A DNA stretch of 64,000 nt, from NCBI GenBank assembly GCA_017935565.1, contig JAGBHK010000021.1:103681-167680 (forward strand). The letters run 5' to 3'. The position numbers and the translations under genes are program-made. Below the pieces are notes generated by a model. That model did no database searches and had not been told where the DNA came from. It worked only from the letters and a program-made list of their open reading frames with translations. Of the stretch, positions 35,832-47,800 are shown in pieces. Each line of letters begins with the position of its first letter. The stretch's first letter is position 1. The DNA comes from Lachnospiraceae bacterium (GTDB taxonomy: Bacteria; Bacillota; Clostridia; Lachnospirales; Lachnospiraceae).

Positions 35832-38800
35832 TTAATTAACTTCTCTACGCTTTTTATCCTTTATAAAGACAACAAAAAGCATACTCATTGTTGATAAAAT
35901 CAATACTATAATGTAATTGTTAATATTTGTCGAATCACCAGTATAAGTATCCGATGTTGAGTCATCATGATTACCACTATCTTTTGGTATAATTTCAAAA
36001 TCAACACTAATAGTATCTTTGAAATCGCCTATACCCGTAATGACAACTTTTGGTTTTTCTGATTGTCCTTTAGATACTTCAATATTATTTTCATAACTAA
36101 CAACATAATCTACATTAAGAACTAACAATTCGCCCTTATACCATACTTCGACTTTAGGTTCAACTTCACTTCCGGTATATTCTACATCTTCAACCTTTAC
36201 AGTTATATCTTCCACTGTTAATGATATTCTATCATCATCTAAGCTACCAAATGCTGCACAGACCGTATAAGCCGCATTATCTAAAACCAAAAAGTTCGCA
36301 GTAAGTAAACATTCCGTGTTATAGGATACCGAAATCGATGTTGAATCAGTATCTTTTGACAAATCTGCTTTTCCGATTATTACATCACTATTCCATGTTA
36401 CTAATGTTTCGTCATTCAACTCCATAACATTACCATTTTCAAGTTCTGCCATAAGTTTCAAATCATAATCAGCATCATTTGCCACCTTTTTATTTGTAAT
36501 ATCAGCATTATTTGCATAGATTTTAATATCATTAATATGAGCCATAGCATCGCTAACAAGATTTACAGTTTTTTCAACAGTATTACCGTTTTCATCTATT
36601 GCTTGAATTGTAACGGAATGTTTATGAACTGTGCAATCCAATGTAATATCAATTGCAAACCTTCCATCATCATCAATAACAGGCGCAAACTTATCAAGAA
36701 TTACAGTGTTTGTTGTATTATCTTTGATTGTAAACACAGTATTAGCATCTGTAATTCCACTAATACTAACTTTTCCATCCTCATAATCAAACAAACTACC
36801 TTCTAGCTGTTTTTCTAACATAAGTCTTGGACCCAAAGTATCCGTTGTAAAACGATATGTAACTGCTACAGAATCTCCTGTTTCATCTTTACCAATAAAA
36901 TCAAGTCTGTGAGTACCATCTGCCAATTTGTCGAACTCAAGAACTACATTATCGGAAAGTTCTGTTATTTCTCCGCTATTGCCTTCCTTTGAACCTGTAT
37001 CAAGCACCCAATTACCAATAAACTTTTCATCACTACTTAATGTTAATTCTAATGAATCAGAAACAAATACATTTTCATCCTGGGAAGTGCTTGTTTCATT
37101 TACTGTAACAGTAATTTCATTTTTTGTTGGTTCAACAACGGTTATAGATGTTTTTGTCTCATTTGACATAAGATAAGACTTACCACCATTAACTGTTTTA
37201 AACTTTGACACACCTATTTGATACATTCCAGCAGAAAAACCAGATACTGTAGTTTCACCACTTTCTTCATCTGTGTACTCGTATCGACCACCAACTGTAA
37301 GTTTGTTATTTTTAACATCTTCTTTGTCAAAAATCATTCCAGATATGCTTGGTACAAGATTACCTTCATAATCATATGCATTTACGATATAACCATCAAA
37401 TTCTTCACCATCATCTGATACTTCAAAGGATACTTTGTAATCACCTGCATTTGATGTATTTGATATCGTAGGTGCCGTTGGTTGATTAGTATTAATATAA
37501 GATATCTCTTTTGATACCTCTGAATAATAATTTGCATTATCATCTTCAGCAATAATTCTTAAATTATATGTACCTGTCTCAAAATTTTCTGGCAACGGAA
37601 TAATTATTGTATCTCCATCACTAAATTCTTTTACCCTATATAACAACATTGATTCATCGCTAGTAAAATCGTCTAAACCAGAAGTATTAATTGTATTAAT
37701 ACTATTAAATGATTTAAATCTCGAAAACTGCGCTGTTATAGGTGCAACATCACTCTTCTTTTCTGCTATAAAACTTAAGGTATCAAATTTTTCCAAATCA
37801 TACCCAGAAAGATTAACAGTAATATATCCACTTTGATTAGATGTTGCTGTTGTTGTTTCCATTATTTCAGGCATTGGATTGATATCATATACCACAGCAC
37901 TTGAAATTTGACCTGTTGTAATTGTCCAAATAGGTTCTACATCTTCACCTTTAAATGAAATAGCTAATGAAGCTGTACCATACTCTTGACCTTCATCCTT
38001 TGTAAAAGTAAGATTGGCATTTGCATCCTGCGTTGAAGCATATTCATTATGGTCTAATAATACCAAATCATATTCTTCATTCACTGTATCATTGATATAA
38101 TTTTTAACTTCAATCTGACTAGCATCAATCTTTGCTGTCATTTCATCTGGTGCAGCCCACTCTATCACAACAAGCTTATCTATACCATCTTCCGCTAATG
38201 CAACTGTATGTTTCATTGCGCCAATAGATGTAAATAATTCATTCTTGCTTGGATCTTTTACGCTAATAACATTTGAAACAGTATGTGTATTATCTACAAT
38301 ATTTGTTCCTACATGAGCATAAAGTGTTCTACCTGTGGCTTCATCATAGTATACCGGTACATCATCGGCCGACATTAATGCAACTGTAGAACCATTGTTT
38401 TGTTTAACAAGTTCTGGATATGTTGGTGTTACTTCAGAGCCACCAGCCCATTCAATATCACCACCCCAGTAGTAAACTACTCCGACAGTAAGGCCAATTA
38501 CTTCCGCTGAACCCCATATCTTTTCTCTATTAGCACCAAGTCCCACACCTGCGAGCTTCAACCCACCGATGATAGGTATATCTCCAGGTATGAATAAACC
38601 TGCATGGATAAAGAATTCAAAGAATCCGTTTTCTTCCACAACAATATATCCGCCACCTTTAATTGCATCTACGATACTTACGTTAACAGATGCAAGGAAA
38701 TCAAATTCCGGATACCATTGCATATCAAGTCTTGCACTTTGAAGTACCAAAAGTGAATTAGCAAGTAATCTACCATCTGAAATCTCAACACCGAAGCCTC

Positions 38801-41800
38801 TAAGTGATGCTTCAATTGATGCTCTTGCAGATATTACCTGCATCAAAGAAATTTGAGCTTCAAGTATAAGTTTTAATGGTGGTATGCCACTATCAAGGAA
38901 GATTGTATCATAAAGATTATCAATACCTCCACCTAATCCCTGAATCCATAATACTCCACACGGATCAACCGGTATACCCGGTGTAAATCCACCTACAAAG
39001 AATCGAATCTTATCAGGAATAGGAATACCTTCATCACTCTTTATATATATTTCAGCCTCAACATACATTACTTCAAAGTCAGCAACACCACTTAAGCCAA
39101 CTTCCCAGTTACCAATAGTTTTCAAAGTAAGAATACCTTCAACTCCAGGTGTTCCTTCAATGTATCCAGGTATACCAAGGGCAACTGTCATATTAACACC
39201 AATGAACTTTCCAGCACCAAATAAAATATCATCTATTTGGATGCTTGCAGCTCTTGTATCACCATCACCACCGCTTGCTGAATCACCTGTATCAGTTCCT
39301 AACTCTCTGTCATTGCTATTTGCATCAGGAGCTGTATCAACCTTATAATTTACACGCTTATTTAATGCTCTGATTTCATCGGCACTAAACTTAACACCAT
39401 TATGTTCTGCAGCATAATATGCTGAACCTAACTGTTCTTCACTTGTGCCATTATGCTGTGATGCCGAAGGAACAATAAATGACAAATCAAGTGCGGCACC
39501 AAAAGCTATAACTCTTGTTTCCTGAACATACTGTCCATTTTCACCTTCATGACAGATAACACCTAACTCACCATATTTAAATTCAAATAAGAATCCCATC
39601 AAATCCTGAGCAGCCTGTCCTATACATGGCCATAAAAGTGCTATTGTTTCTCCATCGCCATCAACTCTGTCGCCACTTTCATCGTATTCAATTAGACTAT
39701 ACTTAGTACCAGCTTCAAGTTCGGTAAGGGCACATACTCCATCAAAAACAAGTGAGCCAACGCCTGTTGTTGTAAGTTTAGCATCAAAATCAACACAAAC
39801 TGAACCGTTATCCTCAGTTACAGTCACTGAACCATTTCTAATATCGATACATCCATTTAATACTATGACATTATCATTATCGCTTAATGATAAGCCAACA
39901 TATGTTGCCACATCTGTGCTATCATCCATTTTTCTTGTAAATGAACCTACAAATTCCAAAAGAACATTATCTCTTACTATTTCCTGATTATTAATAGCTT
40001 TTTGATATTCACTTTGAGTCTTGTAAGACGATATATGATAATTATCGTTATCATCTCTATATACTGCAAGAACACCAAAATATTCTGTACGATATTCTTT
40101 CTTATCAGTCATATCAAATTCTAAAACCGGTGCAGATAAATCTTCTTTTGAAGCATCCGTATAATCGAAAGTAAGCTTATACTTTCCTACCGGAACCTGT
40201 CCTGGTATCTCATTTGTCAAAGCAACAGTAATAACATCCTTGTCATCCTCAATAATAATATTTTCGGAAGGAATAACAACACTATCCTCACCATTAATCT
40301 TCATACCATCAACACGACTTAATCTTAAGCTATACTCACTCTTATTTGCGAGCATACTAAAATTGTGTCCTGTTACATATACATTTCTATTTCCATCATA
40401 GTATACAAGTTCTGGTGTAGCACCTGTAAACTGAATAGCAGGAACTGAATTTACTGAACCTGGACAAAGAATATATGTCGAACCTTCACCCATGAGATTC
40501 TCAACCATTATATCTCCAGTATTCATAGTAACATCATTACTTACATTGTATACCTTAAAGCTAACCTTAGAATATACGCCCACATCAAGTGGTTTCGCTA
40601 TCATATTCCAATCAATCTGCTGTTTCTGTCCAGGTGTAAAGTTGTTAAATTCAATATAATATGGTTCATCATATTCTGTACCCACAACCTCACCGGCAAG
40701 ATTTTTGGCATACATATCACCAGTTGTATATATTATTACTCTTACCTTTTCAATAGTTTTATCACTAATATTTTCGATATAGGATTTAATAGTGAAATCA
40801 CTATTTATGTATGCATCCTTTGCATCATTTAATTCCATCACATCAGGCGCAATAACATTAACTGTTGCAGTATCAGAAAAATCCACTGTCTCATTTGACA
40901 TAATACCATAATTTGTTGCAATAACAGCCGAACCACCATTTGCAACCTGTCCCATATCATAATACATAGCCACTGCACTATCTGCAGTTAAATACTTCTT
41001 ATTATATGGATTTGTAAATGTCATATCTGTATCAATGTCATATTCAAACACTGATGTTGCAAGATTATTCCAATGTGCAAAAACTGTCTTATAAGGCGCA
41101 CATTCTGCATTTTCTATTGATGCATTAATAATATACGAAGATATAGTAGGATTCTGCAAATTATTAATAGCATAAAAAGACTTATAATAACCGCCTTCAC
41201 CAAGAACAGTTTCTTTATCTACAGGATTATTACCATCACCAACGTTGTAATATGCGTAATCCTGAGAACCAAGAGCGGTATCAAGTAACATTCTACACTT
41301 GATTGTTGCAGCCTCGCCCATATTCACTGCCGAATAGCTGATATATGCAGTACCATGCTCATTAGAGCCCGAATTCACAAGACTGATTGTCTGTGTAAAC
41401 ACAATATCCATATATTTCCACACAGCAATTAATTCACCATTTTCAAGGGAAGTCTCGACAGCTGATGCTCCTTCATAATTTTCACCAAATATAAACTCTG
41501 ATACTTCTCCATTTCGTTCAACCTGAAATGATGTAAATGATGTATCGTCTATATCACAATGGAATAAAAGTTCTTTATTATTATCATCCTTATTAATCTT
41601 GTCACCATCAATGGTATTTATTGCAAAACCACCATTATCCTGTGACAATTCCACCTTAATGTACCCATTATCAATGCTAAGTTCTGAGGACTGGCTGTTA
41701 TTATCAGCCAGTACCACAAAATTAGCCATAGGAACTTCACTCATTACCACAATCAATGAAAGGGCAAAGGCGGTTATTCTTTTTTTAATTTTATTTAATT

Positions 41801-41804
41801 TCAT
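35832..41804 (-). CDS. Giant secreted surface protein, about 1990 aa, membrane- or wall-anchored
   Basis: No named family recognised over its length. A signal peptide (cleavage near VLA-DNN, about residue 33) is followed by beta-rich modules to about residue 850. An acidic low-complexity linker (TGDSASGGDGD) follows. Then comes an unusual hydrophobic, glycine-rich region of about 260 residues (roughly 860-1120; GLGGGIDNLYD, GGGYIVVEENGFF, GVVYYWGGDIEW), and a long series of Ig-like modules. The last module is the type with EYTGSEVEPKVEV...VDYVVSYENN common in clostridial surface proteins. The end is DTYTGDST, a hydrophobic helix and KDKKRRE, shaped like a sortase signal but without LPXTG. Start placed at MKLNK, eight bases after GGAGG; it follows the 2487-aa gene by 15 bp in the same operon. 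Confidence 0.85.
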   Translation of the reverse strand: MKLNKIKKRITAFALSLIVVMSEVPMANFVVLADNNSQSSELSIDNGYIKVELSQDNGGFAINTIDGDKINKDDNNKELLFHCDIDDTSFTSFQVERNGEVSEFIFGENYEGASAVETSLENGELIAVWKYMDIVFTQTISLVNSGSNEHGTAYISYSAVNMGEAATIKCRMLLDTALGSQDYAYYNVGDGNNPVDKETVLGEGGYYKSFYAINNLQNPTISSYIINASIENAECAPYKTVFAHWNNLATSVFEYDIDTDMTFTNPYNKKYLTADSAVAMYYDMGQVANGGSAVIATNYGIMSNETVDFSDTATVNVIAPDVMELNDAKDAYINSDFTIKSYIENISDKTIEKVRVIIYTTGDMYAKNLAGEVVGTEYDEPYYIEFNNFTPGQKQQIDWNMIAKPLDVGVYSKVSFKVYNVSNDVTMNTGDIMVENLMGEGSTYILCPGSVNSVPAIQFTGATPELVYYDGNRNVYVTGHNFSMLANKSEYSLRLSRVDGMKINGEDSVVIPSENIIIEDDKDVITVALTNEIPGQVPVGKYKLTFDYTDASKEDLSAPVLEFDMTDKKEYRTEYFGVLAVYRDDNDNYHISSYKTQSEYQKAINNQEIVRDNVLLEFVGSFTRKMDDSTDVATYVGLSLSDNDNVIVLNGCIDIRNGSVTVTEDNGSVCVDFDAKLTTTGVGSLVFDGVCALTELEAGTKYSLIEYDESGDRVDGDGETIALLWPCIGQAAQDLMGFLFEFKYGELGVICHEGENGQYVQETRVIAFGAALDLSFIVPSASQHNGTSEEQLGSAYYAAEHNGVKFSADEIRALNKRVNYKVDTAPDANSNDRELGTDTGDSASGGDGDTRAASIQIDDILFGAGKFIGVNMTVALGIPGYIEGTPGVEGILTLKTIGNWEVGLSGVADFEVMYVEAEIYIKSDEGIPIPDKIRFFVGGFTPGIPVDPCGVLWIQGLGGGIDNLYDTIFLDSGIPPLKLILEAQISLMQVISARASIEASLRGFGVEISDGRLLANSLLVLQSARLDMQWYPEFDFLASVNVSIVDAIKGGGYIVVEENGFFEFFIHAGLFIPGDIPIIGGLKLAGVGLGANREKIWGSAEVIGLTVGVVYYWGGDIEWAGGSEVTPTYPELVKQNNGSTVALMSADDVPVYYDEATGRTLYAHVGTNIVDNTHTVSNVISVKDPSKNELFTSIGAMKHTVALAEDGIDKLVVIEWAAPDEMTAKIDASQIEVKNYINDTVNEEYDLVLLDHNEYASTQDANANLTFTKDEGQEYGTASLAISFKGEDVEPIWTITTGQISSAVVYDINPMPEIMETTTATSNQSGYITVNLSGYDLEKFDTLSFIAEKKSDVAPITAQFSRFKSFNSINTINTSGLDDFTSDESMLLYRVKEFSDGDTIIIPLPENFETGTYNLRIIAEDDNANYYSEVSKEISYINTNQPTAPTISNTSNAGDYKVSFEVSDDGEEFDGYIVNAYDYEGNLVPSISGMIFDKEDVKNNKLTVGGRYEYTDEESGETTVSGFSAGMYQIGVSKFKTVNGGKSYLMSNETKTSITVVEPTKNEITVTVNETSTSQDENVFVSDSLELTLSSDEKFIGNWVLDTGSKEGNSGEITELSDNVVLEFDKLADGTHRLDFIGKDETGDSVAVTYRFTTDTLGPRLMLEKQLEGSLFDYEDGKVSISGITDANTVFTIKDNTTNTVILDKFAPVIDDDGRFAIDITLDCTVHKHSVTIQAIDENGNTVEKTVNLVSDAMAHINDIKIYANNADITNKKVANDADYDLKLMAELENGNVMELNDETLVTWNSDVIIGKADLSKDTDSTSISVSYNTECLLTANFLVLDNAAYTVCAAFGSLDDDRISLTVEDITVKVEDVEYTGSEVEPKVEVWYKGELLVLNVDYVVSYENNIEVSKGQSEKPKVVITGIGDFKDTISVDFEIIPKDSGNHDDSTSDTYTGDSTNINNYIIVLILSTMSMLFVVFIKDKKRREVN

Positions 41805-41819
41805 ATTAATTACCTCCAT

Positions 41820-44800
41820 TTACTCTTCCACATAAATATATGTTATGATTTCTTGTCTGCTTTGTGTTCTAATATAAATTGTATAGAAGCCTTCTTCAGG
41901 AACTTCAAATGATGAACTTGTCACCAGATTTGCACCATTCTTCATCTGTCCAGTAGTCTTCTTTCCTGCCTTCCATTTAACAACGACAGGCTCATTAATT
42001 TGGAACACTTCAAAATCAATAGTCAAGCCATTTACAACAGTTGTACCATAAGGTATAGCTGTTTCTCCGTTAACAGCGATGAGCGGTGTGTTTTCTCCGC
42101 AGATATAAAGAGTTCTAATGTTAGTACCAACATTACCTGCCTTATCAATTGCGGAATATGTAATTACATACAAGCCTTCACTTACCACAAGTGGCATTCC
42201 AGAAACACTAAATTCTGTCATATCACCATCTCTATCGTCAGATACAGTTACACCACTCTTTATCAATACATTAATCATATCTAATGTCATATTTTCGTTG
42301 ACACAAATAGTATTTGTTGTAAAGCTAATTATTGGCGCCTGCATATCCTTAATCTTAACACTTAAATTTTCGCTTATAATATTTCCAGTAGAAATATCCT
42401 CAGCCTTTACAAGACAATAGCCAGATTTGTTGCTAAGAACAAATTTATTCCATGCACCTGCTGTTACATTCTTTGTAACACCATCCACCTCAATATTCGC
42501 ATCCTTATTAGACATAATGTACACAGTATCGCCTAATGATAAATCAAGGTCAAGTGGTTCATCTGTACTATTTGAACCATCAGATGCCAAACTATACTTA
42601 AGGTCAATAACCATATCATCAATATCATTAATTGTTAATGTATATTCTGTTACATTTCCTGCCTTGTCTGTAAACTCTACTACATATTCACCACAATCAA
42701 CAAATGTAAGTGTATGTTCTTTGCTAAATGCATTCTTATATGCAGAATTATCTTCCATAACTACAGTATCTTCATCAGAAATAAATTTGATTTCCTTACT
42801 TAACTTATCATCTGAAAGAGTTTCACTTGTTATGTTTACAACAGGTGCAATCTTATCAATACATGATATTGGAGCAAATTCTTTGTATACTGTCTTTCCG
42901 CCTGAGGAAGCAAATATTTCTGCTACAATTGTCTTATCACAATTTTCAACATATGTTAATGACACTCTTGTTCCGTTAAATGTTGCGTAAACATCTGCAT
43001 TTTCACCAACAGGTGCACCAATATGATTATTGGCTGTATCATCATAATAGTAAAGATTTACTTTATTTACTACCTTACTGATTGCCATAACTGCAGTAAC
43101 ATCATTGTTTACCATATTACTATTTGATGGAAGACCATTAGCTGTTGTGCCATACCATTTTGTCGAAAGAACAATCGGTGCAACATTATCAATACCTTGA
43201 ATTTCAATTACTGCAACACCCTTATTACCATATATATCTTTGTATACAAACTGGTTTTCACCATTTTCATATATATCCTTATAATATCTATGATAATAAT
43301 ATGTAATGTCATTACCTGTTCCAAAGAATTCATCTTCATAAGTTTCTTCGTCAAACATTGAATATGCATCTGGATCAAGAGAAATAATAAATTCTCCATT
43401 ATCAACTACATATTCCGCTTGAACATAATTGTCTCCATTGTCATTCTTCTTTGCAGTCTTGTTAATCGTAACTATTGGAGCTTCCAAATCGATACTTGTA
43501 ATATTAACACCCTTATATGATGTAACATTATCAACTGCATCAATTAAATAAATATCAAACTCTACATTGTTTTTTGTTATATAGATATAATCTCCCACTA
43601 CTTTTACACCATCAATTTCGTCACTTGAATCGAAATATGATGTTGGAGCTGCTGCTCCCTTTGCCTTTACAACAAGCTTAACAATATTTGCGTCTTCAAT
43701 AACAAATTCCAAAGCATATGCCTGTGCAACATATTCCTGAAGCGCCGAACCAAGACCTGTTGCATCCTCCTGCTGTGAACCTGATGCAACATATTTGTAT
43801 GTGTTATTTCTCATAGCATACAGGTTAATCTCATATTCAGGTGCTTCTTCATCAACTTCTGGTACCTGTTCAGGAAGTATATTATATGGAAGTGTTACTG
43901 TTGTCGAACCTACATTTCCTGCAACATCCACATACTCAAATGTATATGTTGAACCTTTAGCAACACCTTTCTTAAATGTATACTCTAAAGGACCATTAAC
44001 ACCTTCTATGTCTTCATCGCACTTTATAGTAAATGTAACCTCATTTAAGATAGTATCCTCACTACCTTCCTCAAATTCAGGTTCATATGCATCCACATAT
44101 GACATTACATATGTTACAGGCTCGATCACTTTATCAATATTAACAACTCTTACCGTGTGAGTTTTTCCAAGTGCTGTAGTTACTGTAACAGTTCCATTAG
44201 CTGGCATAATTATACTTGCCTGGGTAGCATCATCTGTATTGATTGCTCCTACAACATTTTCTGTTCCAGCAACTCCTGTAATAGAAACAATTGTGTCTCC
44301 ATCAAGCAATGTCTTTGCACTTACTGTAACATCATTATTGGTATATTCTGTTTCAGAATACTCAAATTGAATATCTGTTGTTCCAAACAAATTAACATAC
44401 AATTCTTGAGTAAAATCTTGTCCAAAAAGGTCAGTAAATGTAATATCATATATACCATCAGCGTTAATCATAGGTAATGTAGAATAGAAATAATTAAAAT
44501 TATTCCAATCATTGTAATGATACTCTATCTCTGTTCCACCATAACTTAGAATCTTCGTAATAGGTATGTTTTCGGAATATACACCCATACTTCCATCTGT
44601 ATCAAAGTCATAGTCATAGCTAAACTCACCATTTTCATCCTTACCACCTATTCTTAGCTCCGGCTTTTTATTTGGTATATTGTCAATTGTATAGCTTTCT
44701 GTTCTACCATTTCCATTTCTGTCAGTTGCAGTTACATACATAGTTCTTTCTGCATAAGTATTTTCCGGTATTGATGGATCATACTTAAATGTTCCATATA

Positions 44801-47800
44801 TTTCTAACGAATACGTAGACCATCCACCATCCTCAGCATCTTCAATAACCTCTGACACCTCGGTCCTATATATACCATAATACTTGGTATCATAGCTTTC
44901 CCATGGAATATAATCTCCATTTTCGTCCTTCTCAAGACAAACCGGTACATCAATGGTTACGCTTGGAACATAGCTCGAATCCGCCTCTTTAGCAGCTGCA
45001 ACATCCTCATCGGTAAGTCCAAGTAAAAGCTTAGAATATTCTTCATCAAATGTAATTGATAAATCATCAATACTCATAAGACCATTATCAGTTACATTCA
45101 CATACATTATGAACAAATTATGACCTGAATAATAGTCTGACCATGAACTATCTGATACATATAAATGCCATGGAGCATCACCATCAACATCAACAATGTC
45201 ATATTCAACTACATACATTGTACCAACTGTATCATATGCGTAGAATACCTTTTCTCCTTCACTTGTATATGTATAGCTGTCACTTGGTGTTTTATTAAAA
45301 TCTCTGAATTCTATATCTCTGTCAGCAATAGTAATATCATATTCCGGTGTAATTATTTCTCTAAGTATGGTTTTGTCTGACTTAATTTCAAACTCACATG
45401 CCTTAGTATCAGCATAGATATTCATAGTTTTCTTGGTAATTGTGCCATTGGTATTAACAATTTCAAATACTATAGTATTATCACCCGCTTTAAGAGGTAA
45501 TACTTTTGCGTCCAATGTTCCATATGAATTTTCATCAAATTCATCGACTAAAACAGGAGTATAATATATATTGTAATCATCTTCACCATCAACAATAATT
45601 GCATTATCCTCGCCATTTTCGTCTGCAGCATTATATATCTTTATTGTAGTATTTTCTACAACATCATACATATATTTTGCACGCTTATAATAAAAGCCAA
45701 TTTGATGCTCTCCTTCTTCTCTAACCAAAGGATCACAAGTCCAATCTACCGGCACCTCATTAAGTGCAACTGTAAAATCTGTGTATTCCTCACCACTACT
45801 CAAATTAGCATCCTGTCTTGCATATATTGTTCTGTTAGTATAATCTTCAGCTGTTCCAGGTACATATGCATATGTTTTAAAGTAAGAATCAAGAACTATA
45901 TCATTGGTTCTTAAATCCACATCATAGTACTCTCCAACCTCATAAGCATATGTATTACCTTCAATATCACACAATACAAGCTCTAACCAGTATGCTGTAG
46001 ATGTATCAACTATACCCTCTGGTATCACAAGACTTTGATTTTCAACTGCTGAAAGTGGCCATGTATAAATAGGCGTTTCAGTTTCACCTGATTTATATAA
46101 TTCAATATAACTCTTTGAACTGTCAAAAGCCGCAAATCCAAAATCTATATCACTAGTTTCATCATTTGCATTATAAATACTTATATCAATAGATGCATTA
46201 TCCAAGGTTGGTACAGTATGCATATAATTCACACCATCTGCACCATTTATAAGATTACCTCTAATTGATACACCTTCATCGTTTAATATGTCATTAAGAA
46301 CATATGTAAACTTTGCATCGTTTGCAATATACATTGTTTCAGTCTTAAAATCAGACCTAGCCACTGTAAAACTCAAGTCATCAGCATTATAATTAATATC
46401 AGGTGTTGCAACAAATGTCATTTCTACAATTCCATATTGTTCCATTATCCATTCTTTTATTACTTGACTGTCAACAGAATCGTGACAATATAAACCTTCT
46501 TTATCATTCTCAACATTACCATATACCAAATACCAACATCCAGCATGTGGATATGTATTAATATTATCCATACCTGCAAAAATATCAACAGCTTGGTCTT
46601 CTTTTAACACAAATGCATAGTACATATAATCGTACGAAATATTAGAAGGTGCATCTCCCACTTTAAATAAAACCATAGATGAATATGATGTATCTTTCTC
46701 TCCGCCTGTAGCTGGTTCTATACTTATTTTAGGCGTAGTAAATGGTTTATCAATGCTATTCTCTCCGATTTCAAAATTTACATTAGGCTTTGTAAATTCA
46801 AAATAATACGATCTACTTGCTGTGGCTGTATTACCACCAAAATCCTCTATAAGTACAGTAAGCTTATGTGTACCTGTACGTCCAATATTACTATTCTCCT
46901 CAAATGGTGTATCAATTGATACTGTATAGTCACTACTTTTATCCATAATTCCCTCTGAATCAAGTGTAACAGCATTTGCAGCATCATCATTCCAGTAATA
47001 CTTAATCTCCTTCACACCATACATATCACTTACATTAAATCCTGTTGTAAATGTTGATTTCAAACCAGTATAATCAATATCAAGTGTGCTGGCGCTATTA
47101 ATTCTAATCACAGGGGCTACAGAGTCCATCTTATGCTTAACAGTGTATGACTGCGTCGACTGATTTCCAGCGTAATCCTTAGCATAAACCTTTACAGTTC
47201 CAGTAAACATTGTTCCATCTGTCTCATTGAAACCATAATCTACACCTTCATATAGTTTTATATGAAGATATACTACATTTCCTTCGCCTAACTGAAGTAA
47301 TTTGTATTTATTCTCTTTAGATGAGATTGTACTATTTCCAGCAAGCCATTTTTCATTTCCCGTAATATTCTGGCTAGTATTTACACAGTATTCAAACTTC
47401 TTTGACTCATTCCCTATCATAAGCGAAAATGCTCCATAGTTAGATACACCACTCATATACTTTGCTTTATTGGCAGCACTAAGCGAGTATATAACATTTC
47501 CTGATGAATCAAGCAACTGCGTACCATCCTTTATAGTCAACGGAATAGTAAATATTGTATCTCCTGCTGAAATAGCAGAATATATAGTTTCTCCATCACT
47601 CTTTGTTAGCGTAGTTTCTGACACTGGCGGAATATTATCTAATGTTTCCTGTTGTTGTGGAGCAATTGATGATATATTGAACGATTTCAATGCATTTCCT
47701 CGTTTATCCTTAGCTGAACCGAGACCTTCAATTGCTGTGATTTTTATCAACTCACCATCAGGAATCATATTATCAGTAATTGTCAGTTGTTTAAAATCAA

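Noticed and set aside
35832..35980. Canonical LPXTG cell-wall anchor
   Set aside because: The Leu-Pro is absent (DTYTGD), so only a sortase-like shape is reported.
36537..45914. Many plus-strand open frames of 60-190 codons across the giant protein genes and other minus-strand genes
   Set aside because: They lack ribosome sites and family motifs and are explained as shadows of the long, well-supported minus-strand genes.
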